Below, piece by piece: positions 1 to 8,029 of a stretch of 64,000 nucleotides of DNA. This DNA comes from Streptomyces sp. NBC_00250 (lineage in GTDB: Bacteria > Actinomycetota > Actinomycetes > Streptomycetales > Streptomycetaceae), in NCBI RefSeq assembly GCF_036192275.1, contig NZ_CP108088.1:5395501-5459500 (forward strand). The letters run 5' to 3'. Made by a program: the position numbers and the translations under genes. Position 1 is the stretch's first letter. Each line of letters starts with the position of its first letter. The notes beneath the pieces were generated by a model. The model ran no database searches and was not told the DNA's origin. It was given only the letters and a program-made list of their open reading frames with translations.

Positions 1-1
1 C

Positions 2-499
2 GTGACCGTCGCCAGCCTCTACCTGCCCTCCGGCGAGGTCGGCACCGAGCGCCAGGACGAGAAGTACCGGTTCATGGGGGAGTTCCTGCCGTATCTGAAG
101 GAGCTCCGGGAGCGGTCCGCCGCCGACGGGCGCGAGGTCGTCGTCTGCGGCGACTGGAACATCGCCCACCACGAGGCCGACCTCAAGAACTGGAAGGCCA
201 ACAAGAAGAACGCCGGCTTCCTGCCCGAGGAGCGGGAGTGGCTGGGGCAGGTGCTCGACGAGGGAGACGGCGGGTACGTCGACGTCGTGCGGGCGCTTCA
301 TCCCGAGCAGGAAGGGCCCTACTCCTGGTGGTCCTACCGCGGGCGCGCCTTCGACAACGACAGCGGCTGGCGCATCGACTACCAGATCGCCACCCCCGGA
401 CTCGCCGCCAAGGCCGTCAAGGCCTACGTCGAGCGGGCCGCGACCCACGCCGAGCGGTGGAGCGACCACGCACCCGTGACCGCCGTCTACGAGATGTAG
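2..499 (+). CDS. xthA: Exodeoxyribonuclease III, 3' part (truncated by window edge)
   Basis: This is the C-terminal about 165 residues of an ExoIII-family AP endonuclease/3'-5' exonuclease, which acts in base excision repair. The first codon here (GTG) is an internal valine and the true start lies outside the window. Visible family motifs are the catalytic D-W-N (GDWNIAHHEADL, about residue 51), the SYRGRAFDNDSGWRIDY block, and the terminal S-D-H-A-P-V containing the catalytic His/Asp pair. The family is usually 255-270 residues, so roughly the N-terminal 40 percent is missing. The gene ends 69 bp before the response regulator, which reads the same way but looks like a separate unit. Confidence 0.93.
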   Translation: MTVASLYLPSGEVGTERQDEKYRFMGEFLPYLKELRERSAADGREVVVCGDWNIAHHEADLKNWKANKKNAGFLPEEREWLGQVLDEGDGGYVDVVRALHPEQEGPYSWWSYRGRAFDNDSGWRIDYQIATPGLAAKAVKAYVERAATHAERWSDHAPVTAVYEM

Positions 500-568
500 T
501 TCCTTTCCGCCGCTCCTTTCCCGCGCGGTACCGTGCTGCCGTACCACGGGACCGGGTGGGGGGAATTG

Positions 569-1324
569 TTGAGCGCGCGCATTCTGATCGCCGAGGACGA
601 CGAAAAGCAGTCACGTCTCATACGCATCTATCTGGAGCGGGAAGGAAATACCGTCCAGGTGGTCGCCGACGGGCGCTCCGCATTGGACCGGATCCGTTCC
701 GTACGCCCGGATCTCGTCGTCCTCGATGTGATGCTGCCCTTCGTCGACGGCCTCGACGTGTGCCGCATCCTGCGCTCCGAGGGATCCGACGTGCCGATCC
801 TGCTGCTCACCGCGCGCAGCACCGAGGAGGACATGCTCCTCGGCCTCGACCTCGGCGCCGACGACTACCTCACCAAGCCGTACAGCCCCCGCGAGCTGAC
901 CGCCCGGGTCCGCGCCCTCCTGCGCCGGTCCCGGGCGAGCGGCGCGGCCGCCCGGGACGAGCTGCTGCGGGTGGGCGAGGTCGAACTCGACACCGCCCGC
1001 TTCGAGGTCCGGGTCGCCGGCCGCCCGGTCGCCCTCACCTCCAAGGAGTTCTCCCTCCTCGAAGTCCTCGCCCGCGAACCGGGCCGAGTCTTCAGCCGCG
1101 CGCAGATCATCGAGCGCGTCTTCGGCTTCGACAGCGACGTCCTGGAACGCACCGTCGACGCCCACGTCCGCAACCTGCGGCTGAAACTGGAGCCCGACCC
1201 GGCCCGACCCCGCCACCTGGAGACCGTGTACGGGCGCGGGTACCGCCTCTCGGAGAGCCACCCGGAGAGACCCTCGGAGGGGACGGCGGAGGGGCTCCCG
1301 GCCGACGCGGGGCCGGAGTCGTGA
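569..1324 (+). CDS. OmpR/PhoB-family response regulator
   Basis: This 251-residue regulator has an N-terminal receiver domain with acidic pocket D10/D11, phosphoacceptor D53 (VVLDVMLP) and conserved K103 (LTKPY). A C-terminal winged helix follows (SKEFSLLEVLAREPGRVFSR, then a YGRGYRL turn). I chose the TTG at 569 because the receiver fold begins immediately after it and a GGGGGGA stretch lies about 5 bp upstream; an ATG-like start at 533 would add unrelated residues. Its stop overlaps the kinase start (GTGA), so the two are translationally coupled. Its target is probably the ABC/lipoprotein operon next door, whose promoter carries a direct repeat (7079-7095). Confidence 0.93.
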   Translation: MSARILIAEDDEKQSRLIRIYLEREGNTVQVVADGRSALDRIRSVRPDLVVLDVMLPFVDGLDVCRILRSEGSDVPILLLTARSTEEDMLLGLDLGADDYLTKPYSPRELTARVRALLRRSRASGAAARDELLRVGEVELDTARFEVRVAGRPVALTSKEFSLLEVLAREPGRVFSRAQIIERVFGFDSDVLERTVDAHVRNLRLKLEPDPARPRHLETVYGRGYRLSESHPERPSEGTAEGLPADAGPES

Positions 1325-3054
1325 GCTTTCGGCTGCGGGTGTTCGGGATCGTGCTGCTCGTCGCCGTCGCCGCCACCTCCGCCACCGCCTGGCTGACCCT
1401 GCGCCAGGTCACCGGCCAGCTCCGCGAGTCCGCCGCCGCCGACCGGCAGTCCATCACCCGGATCACCGAGACACTGCGCGCCTACGGGGCGACCCGCGGC
1501 ACCTGGGAGGGCGTCGCCGGCACCGTCCGCGACCTCGCCGAGGAGACCGGGCAGCGCATCCGGATCAGCACCGGCAGCCAGGGCCAGATCGCCGACTCCG
1601 ACCCGCTCACCGGCCGGGACCCGCGCCCCGGCGGCACCGCACCCCCGCTGCTCGTCGACCCCCGGCCGACCCTCGACCTGCCCGAGACCTTCGCCCCCGG
1701 CTCCCTGCGCAAGGTGACGGGCTCCATGATCCACGACTACTCGGCGGGCGTGACGTACGCCGCCTGCCTCACCCGCGCCGGGCACACGGTCACCGTCGAG
1801 CGCGGCAAGTACGCGGTGCCGATCTTCAGGGACGGCGGGAAGACCCCCGGGAGCGGCGGCGGCTCCGCCTCCTGCGCGCCGGCCGGGTTCGCCTCGGCAG
1901 CCGTCACCCAGGAGAACCACGCCGCCACCGCCGTCTGCCGCTCCCGGCAGACCGCCGCCCTGCACAGCTGCCTCCAGCGCGTCTTCACCGAACGGACCGC
2001 CGCCGTCGGCCCCCAGCCGCTCACCGTGCGCCTCGGCGCCGTCGACGACGCCGGACAGACCCTCGCGGTCGGCCCCACCGTCGTCGTCGCGGCCGGGGTC
2101 GCCGCTGCCGCGCTCGCCTGCGCGCTGCTGCTCAGCCGGGCCGTACTCCGTCCCGTACGCGCCCTCACGGCCGCCTCCCGGGGACTCGGCGAGGGCGATC
2201 TGGCGCGCCGGGTGCCCGCCTCCGGCCGGGACGAGATCGCCGAACTCGGCCGGTCGTTCAACCGGATGGCCGGCTCGCTGCAGGACAGCGAGGAGCGGCA
2301 GCGCCGCCTCGTCGGGGACATCGCCCACGAGCTGCGCACCCCGCTCGCCAACCTCCGCGGCTATCTGGAGGCGCTGCGCGACGGCGTCCTCGCCGCCGAC
2401 ACCGAGCTGCTCGAATCGCTCCACGAGGAGGTGCTGCTCCAGCAGCGGATCGTGGACGACCTCCAGGACCTGGCCCTCGCGGAGGCGGGCGCCCTCACGT
2501 ACCACCGCAGGACGCTGGACGCCCGGGAGCTGGTCGAGGCCTGCCGGACCGCGCACAGCGCGCGTGCCGCGGCCGCCGGGGTGACCCTGGACGTGGTCGG
2601 CGCGGGCCCCGGCACCGTACGGCTGCACGGGGACCCGGACCGGCTGCGCCAGGCCCTCGGCAACCTCGTCGGCAACGCCGTGCGGCACACGGCTCCCGGC
2701 GGCGGCGTCCGGCTGGAGCTGAGCGAGCGGGGCGAGAGCGTGCGGATCGCGGTCGCGGACACCGGCAGCGGAATCCCGGCCGCCGATGTGCCGCACCTCT
2801 TCGACCGGTTCTGGCGGGCGGACGCGGCCCGTGGAAGGGCCACCGGCGGCAGCGGTCTCGGGCTGTCGATCGCCCGGCAGATCGTGGCGGACCACCACGG
2901 GGCCGTCGAGGTGGCGTCCGAGGTGGGGGTGGGCTCGGTATTCACGGTGGTGCTTCCGGCCCGTGAATCGACGGCCCGTGAATCGACGGCCCGTGAATCG
3001 ACGGCCTCTGAACCGACGGCCCTTGAATTGCCGGGGAGTGAACTTCCTCGGTGA
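1321..3054 (+). CDS. Sensor histidine kinase (HAMP-HisKA-HATPase)
   Basis: This 577-residue membrane kinase is the cognate partner of the upstream regulator. TM1 lies at about residues 5-27, then a roughly 230-residue extracytoplasmic sensor with several cysteines, TM2 at about 255-280, HAMP, the H-box with phospho-His336 (DIAHELRTPLANL), and an HATPase domain with N-box (NLVGNAVRHT), D-T-G-S-G-I-P and G-G-S-G-L-G-L-S. The gene lies inside a much longer open frame starting at 238, which is an artefact of high GC; the GTG at 1321 overlapping the regulator stop is the right start. The last 30 or so residues are a tandem repeat (REST-A units) described separately. Confidence 0.93.
   Translation: MSFRLRVFGIVLLVAVAATSATAWLTLRQVTGQLRESAAADRQSITRITETLRAYGATRGTWEGVAGTVRDLAEETGQRIRISTGSQGQIADSDPLTGRDPRPGGTAPPLLVDPRPTLDLPETFAPGSLRKVTGSMIHDYSAGVTYAACLTRAGHTVTVERGKYAVPIFRDGGKTPGSGGGSASCAPAGFASAAVTQENHAATAVCRSRQTAALHSCLQRVFTERTAAVGPQPLTVRLGAVDDAGQTLAVGPTVVVAAGVAAAALACALLLSRAVLRPVRALTAASRGLGEGDLARRVPASGRDEIAELGRSFNRMAGSLQDSEERQRRLVGDIAHELRTPLANLRGYLEALRDGVLAADTELLESLHEEVLLQQRIVDDLQDLALAEAGALTYHRRTLDARELVEACRTAHSARAAAAGVTLDVVGAGPGTVRLHGDPDRLRQALGNLVGNAVRHTAPGGGVRLELSERGESVRIAVADTGSGIPAADVPHLFDRFWRADAARGRATGGSGLGLSIARQIVADHHGAVEVASEVGVGSVFTVVLPARESTARESTARESTASEPTALELPGSELPR
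2958..3032 (+). repeat. 15-bp tandem repeat encoding the kinase tail
   Basis: Five consecutive 15-bp units sit here. Three are perfect (GGCCCGTGAATCGAC) and the last two are diverged (3003-3017 and 3018-3032). The repeat is in frame and gives A-R-E-S-T pentapeptides beyond the ATPase fold, so it only lengthens the tail. It looks like slippage-driven expansion. Confidence 0.9.
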
Positions 3055-3103
3055 GTCGGGGCATGGCCCGCATTGCCTCGATGGGCGTGAATTCCCTCCG
3101 GAA

Positions 3104-4408
3104 TCACGTTCCCGCCAGGGCCACCGTCGGGGCCAGGCGGCTCGCCCTTACCGCCGGATAGAGGCCCGCAATCATTCCGATCACCAGCGTGGACGCCACG
3201 CCCGCCGCCGTCGCCCAGACCGGGACCACCGTCGGCCACCCCCGGCTCAGCGCGTACGCCGCCGTGATCAGCGTCCCCAGGACCGTGCCGCCGAGGCCGC
3301 CGATCAGCGAGAGCAGCAGCGACTCCGTCACGAACTGGGTCCGGATCTGGCCCTTCGTCGCCCCGAGGGCCCGGCGCAGGCCGATCTCGGGGCGGCGTTC
3401 GAGGACCGAGATGACCATGGTGTTGCCGACGCCGACCCCGCCGACCAGGAGCGCGACCCCGCCGAGCCCGAGGAGCAGTCCGGTGAGCGTCGACTCGGTG
3501 GCCTCCCGGGCCGCGAGCGCGTCGGAGGGACGGGAGATCGCCACCTCACCCGGCTTCTCGGGGGAGGCCGTGGCCGCCAGGACGGCCCGCACCGAGGCGA
3601 TCCGGCTGTCCTCGGCGCGGACGTAGACCGTCGACGGACGACCGTCGAAGCGCAGCTGGGACCGGGCCACCGGCCAGCCGACCAGGGCGGCGCCGTCGAC
3701 TTCCGGTGCGAGTGGCACGGGGTCGAGGACGCCGATCAGGGAGAACCAGTGTCCACCGATCCAGACCCGGGTCCCCGGGGTGTACACGTCGAGCCGCTGG
3801 GCGGCGGTCGCTCCCAGTACGACGGCCGGGTACTTCTCCGTCGTCGAGTCCAGCCAGCGGCCCGTGCGGACGTGGCCTCCGACGGCCGGCAGCAGGTCGG
3901 AGCCCGCCGCGAGGACGGCGAGCGAGCTCGTGCGTCCGACGGCGATGTGTTCGTTGCGATAGACGTGGGCGCCGGTGGCGCCGGTGGCGGCGACCTGTCG
4001 CACGGGGGGCACGCGGCGGATCATCGCCACGGACTCCGGCGGGAGCGAGGCCTTGCCGCCGTCGGCGGTCTGGCCCGGGGCGACCCGGAGCAGGTTCGTG
4101 CCGAGGGCGTCGAGCCGCCGGTCCACCTCCGCCTGCCCGGAGCCGGAGATGCCGACCACCGCGATCATGGCGGCGACGCCGATGGCGATGCCGAGAGCGG
4201 AGAGGAAGGCACGCAGGGGGCGGGTCCGCAGGCCCGTCCCGCCGAGGCGTACGACGTCGGCGGGCCCGAGGCGTGCGGCGCGGAGCCGTGACCGGCGAGG
4301 CGGCGCGGTCGCCGTGGCCGGGTGCGCGGTCGTCACCACACGGATCTGCACCGTCTCGGGGTCCGAACCCCGTCCGGCCCGAGGGGAGTTCGTCGTGCCG
4401 TCCGTCAT
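3104..4408 (-). CDS. MacB-like ABC transporter permease (FtsX family)
   Basis: This 434-residue permease belongs to the MacB/LolC type. TM1 is at about residues 63-85 ([21 protein letters not shown]), a large extracytoplasmic domain follows to about residue 290, then the FtsX core with three TM helices ([21 protein letters not shown], the loop [20 protein letters not shown], then two more). The [14 protein letters not shown] loop is the conserved contact with the ATPase. It is the last gene of the operon lipoprotein-adaptor-ATPase-permease and overlaps the ATPase stop by 4 bp. This family moves substrates out of the membrane rather than across it; the substrate is unknown. It converges on the kinase gene with 49 bp between. 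Confidence 0.92.
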   Translation of the reverse strand: MTDGTTNSPRAGRGSDPETVQIRVVTTAHPATATAPPRRSRLRAARLGPADVVRLGGTGLRTRPLRAFLSALGIAIGVAAMIAVVGISGSGQAEVDRRLDALGTNLLRVAPGQTADGGKASLPPESVAMIRRVPPVRQVAATGATGAHVYRNEHIAVGRTSSLAVLAAGSDLLPAVGGHVRTGRWLDSTTEKYPAVVLGATAAQRLDVYTPGTRVWIGGHWFSLIGVLDPVPLAPEVDGAALVGWPVARSQLRFDGRPSTVYVRAEDSRIASVRAVLAATASPEKPGEVAISRPSDALAAREATESTLTGLLLGLGGVALLVGGVGVGNTMVISVLERRPEIGLRRALGATKGQIRTQFVTESLLLSLIGGLGGTVLGTLITAAYALSRGWPTVVPVWATAAGVASTLVIGMIAGLYPAVRASRLAPTVALAGT

Positions 4409-5115
4409 CGTGGCGCCCCGATCGTCGTGGTGCGTGCCGTGTCGGCGACCAGCCGGCCGTCGCGCATCTCGATGCGGCGCGGCAGCTCGGCGGCGATCTC
4501 CCGGTCGTGGGTGATGACGACGACGGTCGTGCCGGCGGCGTTCAGCTCGCGCAGCAGGGCGAGGACGGCCGCGCCCGATGTCGAGTCGAGGTTTCCGGTG
4601 GGCTCGTCGGCCAGCAGCACCGACGGTTCGCCGACCACCGCGCGGGCCACGGCGACGCGCTGGCGCTCGCCGCCGGACAGCTGGTGGGGCAGATGGTGGA
4701 CGCGGTGGCTGAGCCCGACCCGCTCCAGCGCCGCCGCCGCCTTCGCCCGTCGCCGGCGTAGGGGCACGCCCGCGTAGAGCAGGCCGTCCGCGACCGAGTC
4801 GAGCACGGGGACGCCCACCGCGAGGTGGAACTGCTGGAAGACGAAGCCGATCCGGGTGGCCCGCAGGGCGGAGACCTCCCGGTCCGACAGGGCCGCCACG
4901 TCGTGGCCGTCGACCAGGACCCGGCCGGCGGAGGGGCGGTCGAGACTGCCCATGAGGTGGAGCATGCTCGACTTGCCCGAGCCCGACGGGCCGACGATCG
5001 CGATCAGTTCGCCGCGTCCGATGCGCAGGCTCACGTCCCGGACCGCCTCCACGCCGCCGGGGTACGTCCTGGAGACCGCGTCGAACTCCACGACCGCCGT
5101 TGTGCCGCCGCTCAC
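4405..5115 (-). CDS. ABC transporter ATPase (MacB/LolD type)
   Basis: This 236-residue ATPase has Walker A GPSGSGKS (about residues 42-49), a Q-loop (VFQQFHL), the signature [14 protein letters not shown], Walker [13 protein letters not shown] and the switch His (VITHD). The E-P-T-G-N-L-D form of Walker B is typical of the LolD/MacB/FtsE group, in agreement with the FtsX-type permease downstream. The start is a GTG overlapping the adaptor stop (GTGA at 5112-5115), and its own stop overlaps the permease start, so adaptor, ATPase and permease are made together. Confidence 0.95.
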   Translation of the reverse strand: MSGGTTAVVEFDAVSRTYPGGVEAVRDVSLRIGRGELIAIVGPSGSGKSSMLHLMGSLDRPSAGRVLVDGHDVAALSDREVSALRATRIGFVFQQFHLAVGVPVLDSVADGLLYAGVPLRRRRAKAAAALERVGLSHRVHHLPHQLSGGERQRVAVARAVVGEPSVLLADEPTGNLDSTSGAAVLALLRELNAAGTTVVVITHDREIAAELPRRIEMRDGRLVADTARTTTIGAPR

Positions 5116-6398
5116 TCGGGGATCCTCACCCTCATGCCCTCGCGGACCGCGGGGCCGCTCACTTCCACGTCGCCGTCGGCGAAGAGGCCCGTCCTCACGG
5201 CGACGAACTCGCCCGCCTCGGTCTCCAGCCCGTGCCCGCCCTCGGCGAGGGCCACCAGCGCGGCCACGGGGACCGCCAGGACGTCCTTGACCTCACGGCC
5301 CACGTACTCGACCGTGACCGGGCCGCTCTCCAGCTGTCCCACGGATTTCTGGTCCTCGACGGTGATGGTCACGGGGACGGTGGCGGGCCGCCCCGAGCCG
5401 TCCCCTCCGCCGCCGCCCTCGGCGGTGGTCGCCTGCTTGCCGATCGACGCCACCTCTCCCGGTACGGGGGTGCCGTCGGGCAGCTCGACCGTGACCTTCG
5501 CGCCGCGCACGGCCCAGGAGGCGTCCGGGGCGGAGGCGTCGACGGTCACCTTCCGGGCCGTGCCGGTGTACGTGAGGGTGTTCTCCCCGACCGTCGAGCC
5601 GAGCCGGGTGCCCGGCTGCCCGATCCGTACCCTTCCCGCCGAGTAGATGACGTCCCCGACGCCGACCGTGCCGGTCGGGGCGATTCCGAGCGACTTCTGC
5701 CAGCGTTCGACCGCACGGGCGGTGCTGGTGGTGAACCTCTCGTCCACCGTGAAACCGGTGTAGCCCAGGGCGGCGAGGTTGGTCTCGAACTGCATGACGT
5801 CCATGCCGCGCATCTCGCGAGGCAGCGGCGAGGAGCCGGTGTCCCTTCGCGTTCCGGCGCCGTGCGGCGCCGGTGACCCGGAAGGGTTCGGAGACGTGCC
5901 GTCCCTGTTCCTCTCCGGTTTCTCCGGCGTCTCCTGTTCGCCGCCCGAACCGTCATCGGCCGGGTTCCCGCTGTCCTCCGGGGGAGTCAGCCCGAGGGGC
6001 CGGTACATCGGGAGGGTTCCGTACATCAGGGTCACCGGACGGTCGTCGACCCTGAGCAGTTCCTCGCCGCGCGCGACGATCGCGCCCTGCTCGGGCAGCC
6101 AGGTCACGGTTCCGGTCGCCTTGACCGGCAACGGCAGTTCGGTGCCGTATCCCCACCGGCCCTCCACCGTGGTGCGCTCGGTCAGCGTCGCCCGGGTCAC
6201 CGGGACGACGGAGCCGGCCCGGGGCGGTGCGCCCGGACGCTCGTTCCCGCCGCCGCCCAGCTCCAGCGCGCCGCTCACGGCGACCGCCGCGACGACGGCC
6301 ACGGCCGCCGCGATCAGCGCCGTACGCCGGCCGCGTCGCGGTGGTGGTGTGAGGTCCGCGTCGGGTGCGTCGTCGGCGTGCGTCACCGTCTCCGCCAC
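5112..6398 (-). CDS. Membrane-fusion/adaptor protein with peptidoglycan-binding domain
   Basis: This 428-residue protein is anchored by one N-terminal TM helix (after [15 protein letters not shown], about residues 24-45) and is extracytoplasmic beyond it. A barrel/lipoyl-like half surrounds a PG_binding_1 motif ([21 protein letters not shown], about residues 195-250), and the C-terminal half is HlyD/MacA-like ([20 protein letters not shown], and [12 protein letters not shown]). It is the partner of the downstream ABC ATPase and permease. I chose the GTG at 6396-6398, 2 bp after the lipoprotein stop, over the longer open frame reaching 6821, whose extra residues are a shadow of the lipoprotein gene. 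Confidence 0.88.
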   Translation of the reverse strand: MAETVTHADDAPDADLTPPPRRGRRTALIAAAVAVVAAVAVSGALELGGGGNERPGAPPRAGSVVPVTRATLTERTTVEGRWGYGTELPLPVKATGTVTWLPEQGAIVARGEELLRVDDRPVTLMYGTLPMYRPLGLTPPEDSGNPADDGSGGEQETPEKPERNRDGTSPNPSGSPAPHGAGTRRDTGSSPLPREMRGMDVMQFETNLAALGYTGFTVDERFTTSTARAVERWQKSLGIAPTGTVGVGDVIYSAGRVRIGQPGTRLGSTVGENTLTYTGTARKVTVDASAPDASWAVRGAKVTVELPDGTPVPGEVASIGKQATTAEGGGGGDGSGRPATVPVTITVEDQKSVGQLESGPVTVEYVGREVKDVLAVPVAALVALAEGGHGLETEAGEFVAVRTGLFADGDVEVSGPAVREGMRVRIPE

Positions 6399-6400
6399 GG

Positions 6401-7021
6401 TCAGCCCTGGGCGGGGGGAGCGTCGGACGGGACCACGTTGCCGCTGATCGGCGCGCAGACGCGTATCGCGTTCTTCGCCCCGGCCGTGCTCTGGTCCCAC
6501 GCGGGAGTACCCGAGTCGTCGTTCTTCTCGTGGCCGTCGGGGCCGGGGTCGGGGTAGTCGGGGGCGCCGTTCTTCTGCATGCAGGCGGCGTAGTCGCGTG
6601 CGGCCTCGATCTGTTCCGGGGTGAGCTTGGGCCGGGGGTTGATCGCCTCTTCGTACCCCTCGGGCATGGGCGGGTCGACCGATCGGCACTTCTTGGTGGC
6701 CGCCACGAACTTCGGGTTCTTCTTCATGCCCCGTACGGCGTCGCCGCCACCGAAGTCGATCTGGCCCTTGTCGTCCGGGTCGTTGAGCTCGATCCCGTTC
6801 TCGCGTATGCACGTCACCCACGCGCGCTTGCCCTCGACGTACGCCGCGATCACGTCCTTGCCGGCCGTCGGACCGCCGCCGCCCGTGGTCCGTGTCGGGG
6901 CGGACGGACCGCCACCGTTCGCGGTCGGGACGTTCGCGCCGCCCTCGTCGCCGCCGCAGCCGGTCAGCGCGAAGGCGAGGACCGACGCCGTCGCGGCCAG
7001 CAGTACCCGGTTCGTCCTCAT
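6401..7021 (-). CDS. Secreted lipoprotein, actinobacterial C-M-x-x-N-G family
   Basis: This 206-residue lipoprotein has a clear lipobox signal peptide (MRTNRVLLAATASVLAFALTGC, acylated Cys about residue 22), followed by a Gly/Thr-rich linker. The folded part has two copies of a short Cys motif: W-V-T-C-I-R-E-N-G (about residue 77) and Y-A-A-C-M-Q-K-N-G-A-P-D-Y-P-D-P (about residue 150). In my memory this Cys-x-x-x-N-G pattern recurs in actinobacterial lipoproteins encoded beside MacB-type transporters. It is the first gene of the operon and sits 2 bp before the adaptor, so it probably delivers or senses the substrate. The SD is GGGAGAACCG. Confidence 0.85.
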   Translation of the reverse strand: MRTNRVLLAATASVLAFALTGCGGDEGGANVPTANGGGPSAPTRTTGGGGPTAGKDVIAAYVEGKRAWVTCIRENGIELNDPDDKGQIDFGGGDAVRGMKKNPKFVAATKKCRSVDPPMPEGYEEAINPRPKLTPEQIEAARDYAACMQKNGAPDYPDPGPDGHEKNDDSGTPAWDQSTAGAKNAIRVCAPISGNVVPSDAPPAQG

Positions 7022-7058
7022 CGGTTCTCCCGTTCCTCGGTGGGTGGGGTGGACCCCG

Positions 7059-7095
7059 ACCGTAGGAGGGAAGTGATGAAGAACTTTCGAAGAAC
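7059..7095 (-). promoter_or_regulatory. Candidate promoter and response-regulator direct repeat of the lipoprotein-ABC operon
   Basis: On the minus strand GTTCTT occurs twice, 11 bp apart (7090-7095 and 7079-7084), inside GTTCTTCGAAAGTTCTTC. A TACGGT hexamer (7059-7064) lies 38 bp before the lipoprotein ATG and could be the -10 box. The -35 position falls on the second half-repeat, the usual arrangement for an OmpR-type activator. The tandem layout is seen; binding by the regulator at 569-1324 is inference. Confidence 0.45.
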
Positions 7096-7106
7096 CTGTC
7101 AGGCGA

Positions 7107-7898
7107 TCATGAGGCCGGTTCCGCCGGTCCTTCCCGGTGCAGCCGGCGGTCGAGTGCCATCGACAGTTCGGCCTCCACCACGCTCTTCGCGAGCGGGCGC
7201 AGCCGCCACAGGTCGTCCTCGGCCGCGTGGGTGCGCAGCAGGTCGGTGAAGAGTTCGGCGAGGGCGTCGGCGTGCTCGCGGACGCGGGCGCCGGCCTTGA
7301 GGACCTCGGCGAGCGGGACGCCCTCGCGGACGAGGGCGGCGGAGACGTCGAGCAGACGGCGGCTGATGTGGATGATCTCCTCGCCGTCGGTGACGAGGTA
7401 GCCGAGGTCGAGGGCGGCGGCGAGGTTCTCCGGGGTGACCTCGCCCGCGAAGTGGTCGGCGAGCTCCTCCGGTGTGAGGCGGACCGGCTCCTCCTCGCTG
7501 GGGGCGCCGAGGGCGAGGACCTCGCGGACGTTGCGGCCGCTCTCGAAGGCGGTGGTGAGGTCGGCGATGCCGTTGAGGGTGTGGCCGCGCTCCAGGAGGG
7601 CGGCGATGGTGCGCAGCCGGGCCAGGTGCTGCTCGTCGTACCAGGCGATCCGGCCCTCGCGGCGGGGCGGGGGGATCAGACCGCGCTCGCGGTAGAAGCG
7701 CAGGGTGCGCACGGTGATTCCGGCGGCGGCCGCCAACTCGTCCATGCGGTACTCGCGTACGCCTTCGGGCTCGCCCGTGGCGGACCGTCGGCCCTCGCGT
7801 ACGCCTTCGGGCTCGCCCGCGCCCGACCGCCGACCCCCGCGTGCGCCCTCGGGTGTCACGGTGCCGGGTCCCGATCCTTCGCCTGATCCTTCTGCCAC
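7107..7898 (-). CDS. MerR-family transcriptional regulator with repeated N-terminal tail
   Basis: This 263-residue regulator has a MerR helix-turn-helix beginning at about residue 49 (YRMDELAAAAGITVRTLRFYRERGLIPPP), the wing (REGRIAWYDEQHLARL), and a long helical C-terminal part ending in an effector region of unknown ligand. The first 48 residues are a low-complexity extension with a 14-residue repeat (PEGVREGRRSATGE and relatives), unusual for MerR proteins. The domain itself begins at E-Y-R, so the extension is either real or the start lies further in; no better RBS-linked start is visible. It is divergent from the monooxygenase operon and probably controls it. Confidence 0.85.
   Translation of the reverse strand: MAEGSGEGSGPGTVTPEGARGGRRSGAGEPEGVREGRRSATGEPEGVREYRMDELAAAAGITVRTLRFYRERGLIPPPRREGRIAWYDEQHLARLRTIAALLERGHTLNGIADLTTAFESGRNVREVLALGAPSEEEPVRLTPEELADHFAGEVTPENLAAALDLGYLVTDGEEIIHISRRLLDVSAALVREGVPLAEVLKAGARVREHADALAELFTDLLRTHAAEDDLWRLRPLAKSVVEAELSMALDRRLHREGPAEPAS
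7752..7835 (-). repeat. 42-bp tandem repeat in MerR N-terminus
   Basis: A 42-bp unit (about two full copies from 7752, with a third diverged copy further toward the start codon) encodes the 14-residue repeat of the MerR tail. The perfect part includes CGCGTACGCCTTCGGGCTCG in both copies. It looks like an in-frame duplication. Confidence 0.8.
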
Positions 7899-7915
7899 GC
7901 ACGCCAGCCTATGTT

Positions 7916-7929
7916 GTACCGCCGGTAAC
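7916..7929. promoter_or_regulatory. Palindrome between MerR and monooxygenase operon
   Basis: GTACCGCCGGTAAC is a near-perfect inverted repeat (GTACCG-C-CGGTA), lying 18 bp before the MerR start and about 100 bp before the monooxygenase start. It is the best operator candidate in the 131-bp divergent gap. Which protein binds it is unknown. Confidence 0.4.
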
Positions 7930-8029
7930 TTTCCCTCGCCCGACCCCTACCGCTCGGTATGGAGCTGCTCTACAGTCCCGACTGTGCCAGTGATTGCTGG
8001 CGGAATTGGCCGGGCGCGCGGGAGGCGGC

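Noticed and set aside
238..1320. A 938-residue open frame that seems to fuse an unknown Arg-rich domain to the histidine kinase
   Set aside because: The first 361 residues are Arg/Pro/Gly-rich, typical of an alternative frame in GC-rich DNA, and lie over the exonuclease III and response-regulator genes. The kinase starts at 1321.
865..2898. Long minus-strand open frame opposite the two-component genes
   Set aside because: No recognisable domain; composition matches an antisense shadow. The same applies to long frames opposite the tricorn, MMPL, FG-GAP and propeller genes.
3088..3109. Hairpin GTGAATTCC/GGAATCAC between kinase and permease genes as a terminator
   Set aside because: The arms pair only with a one-base bulge and the stem is short; too weak to call.
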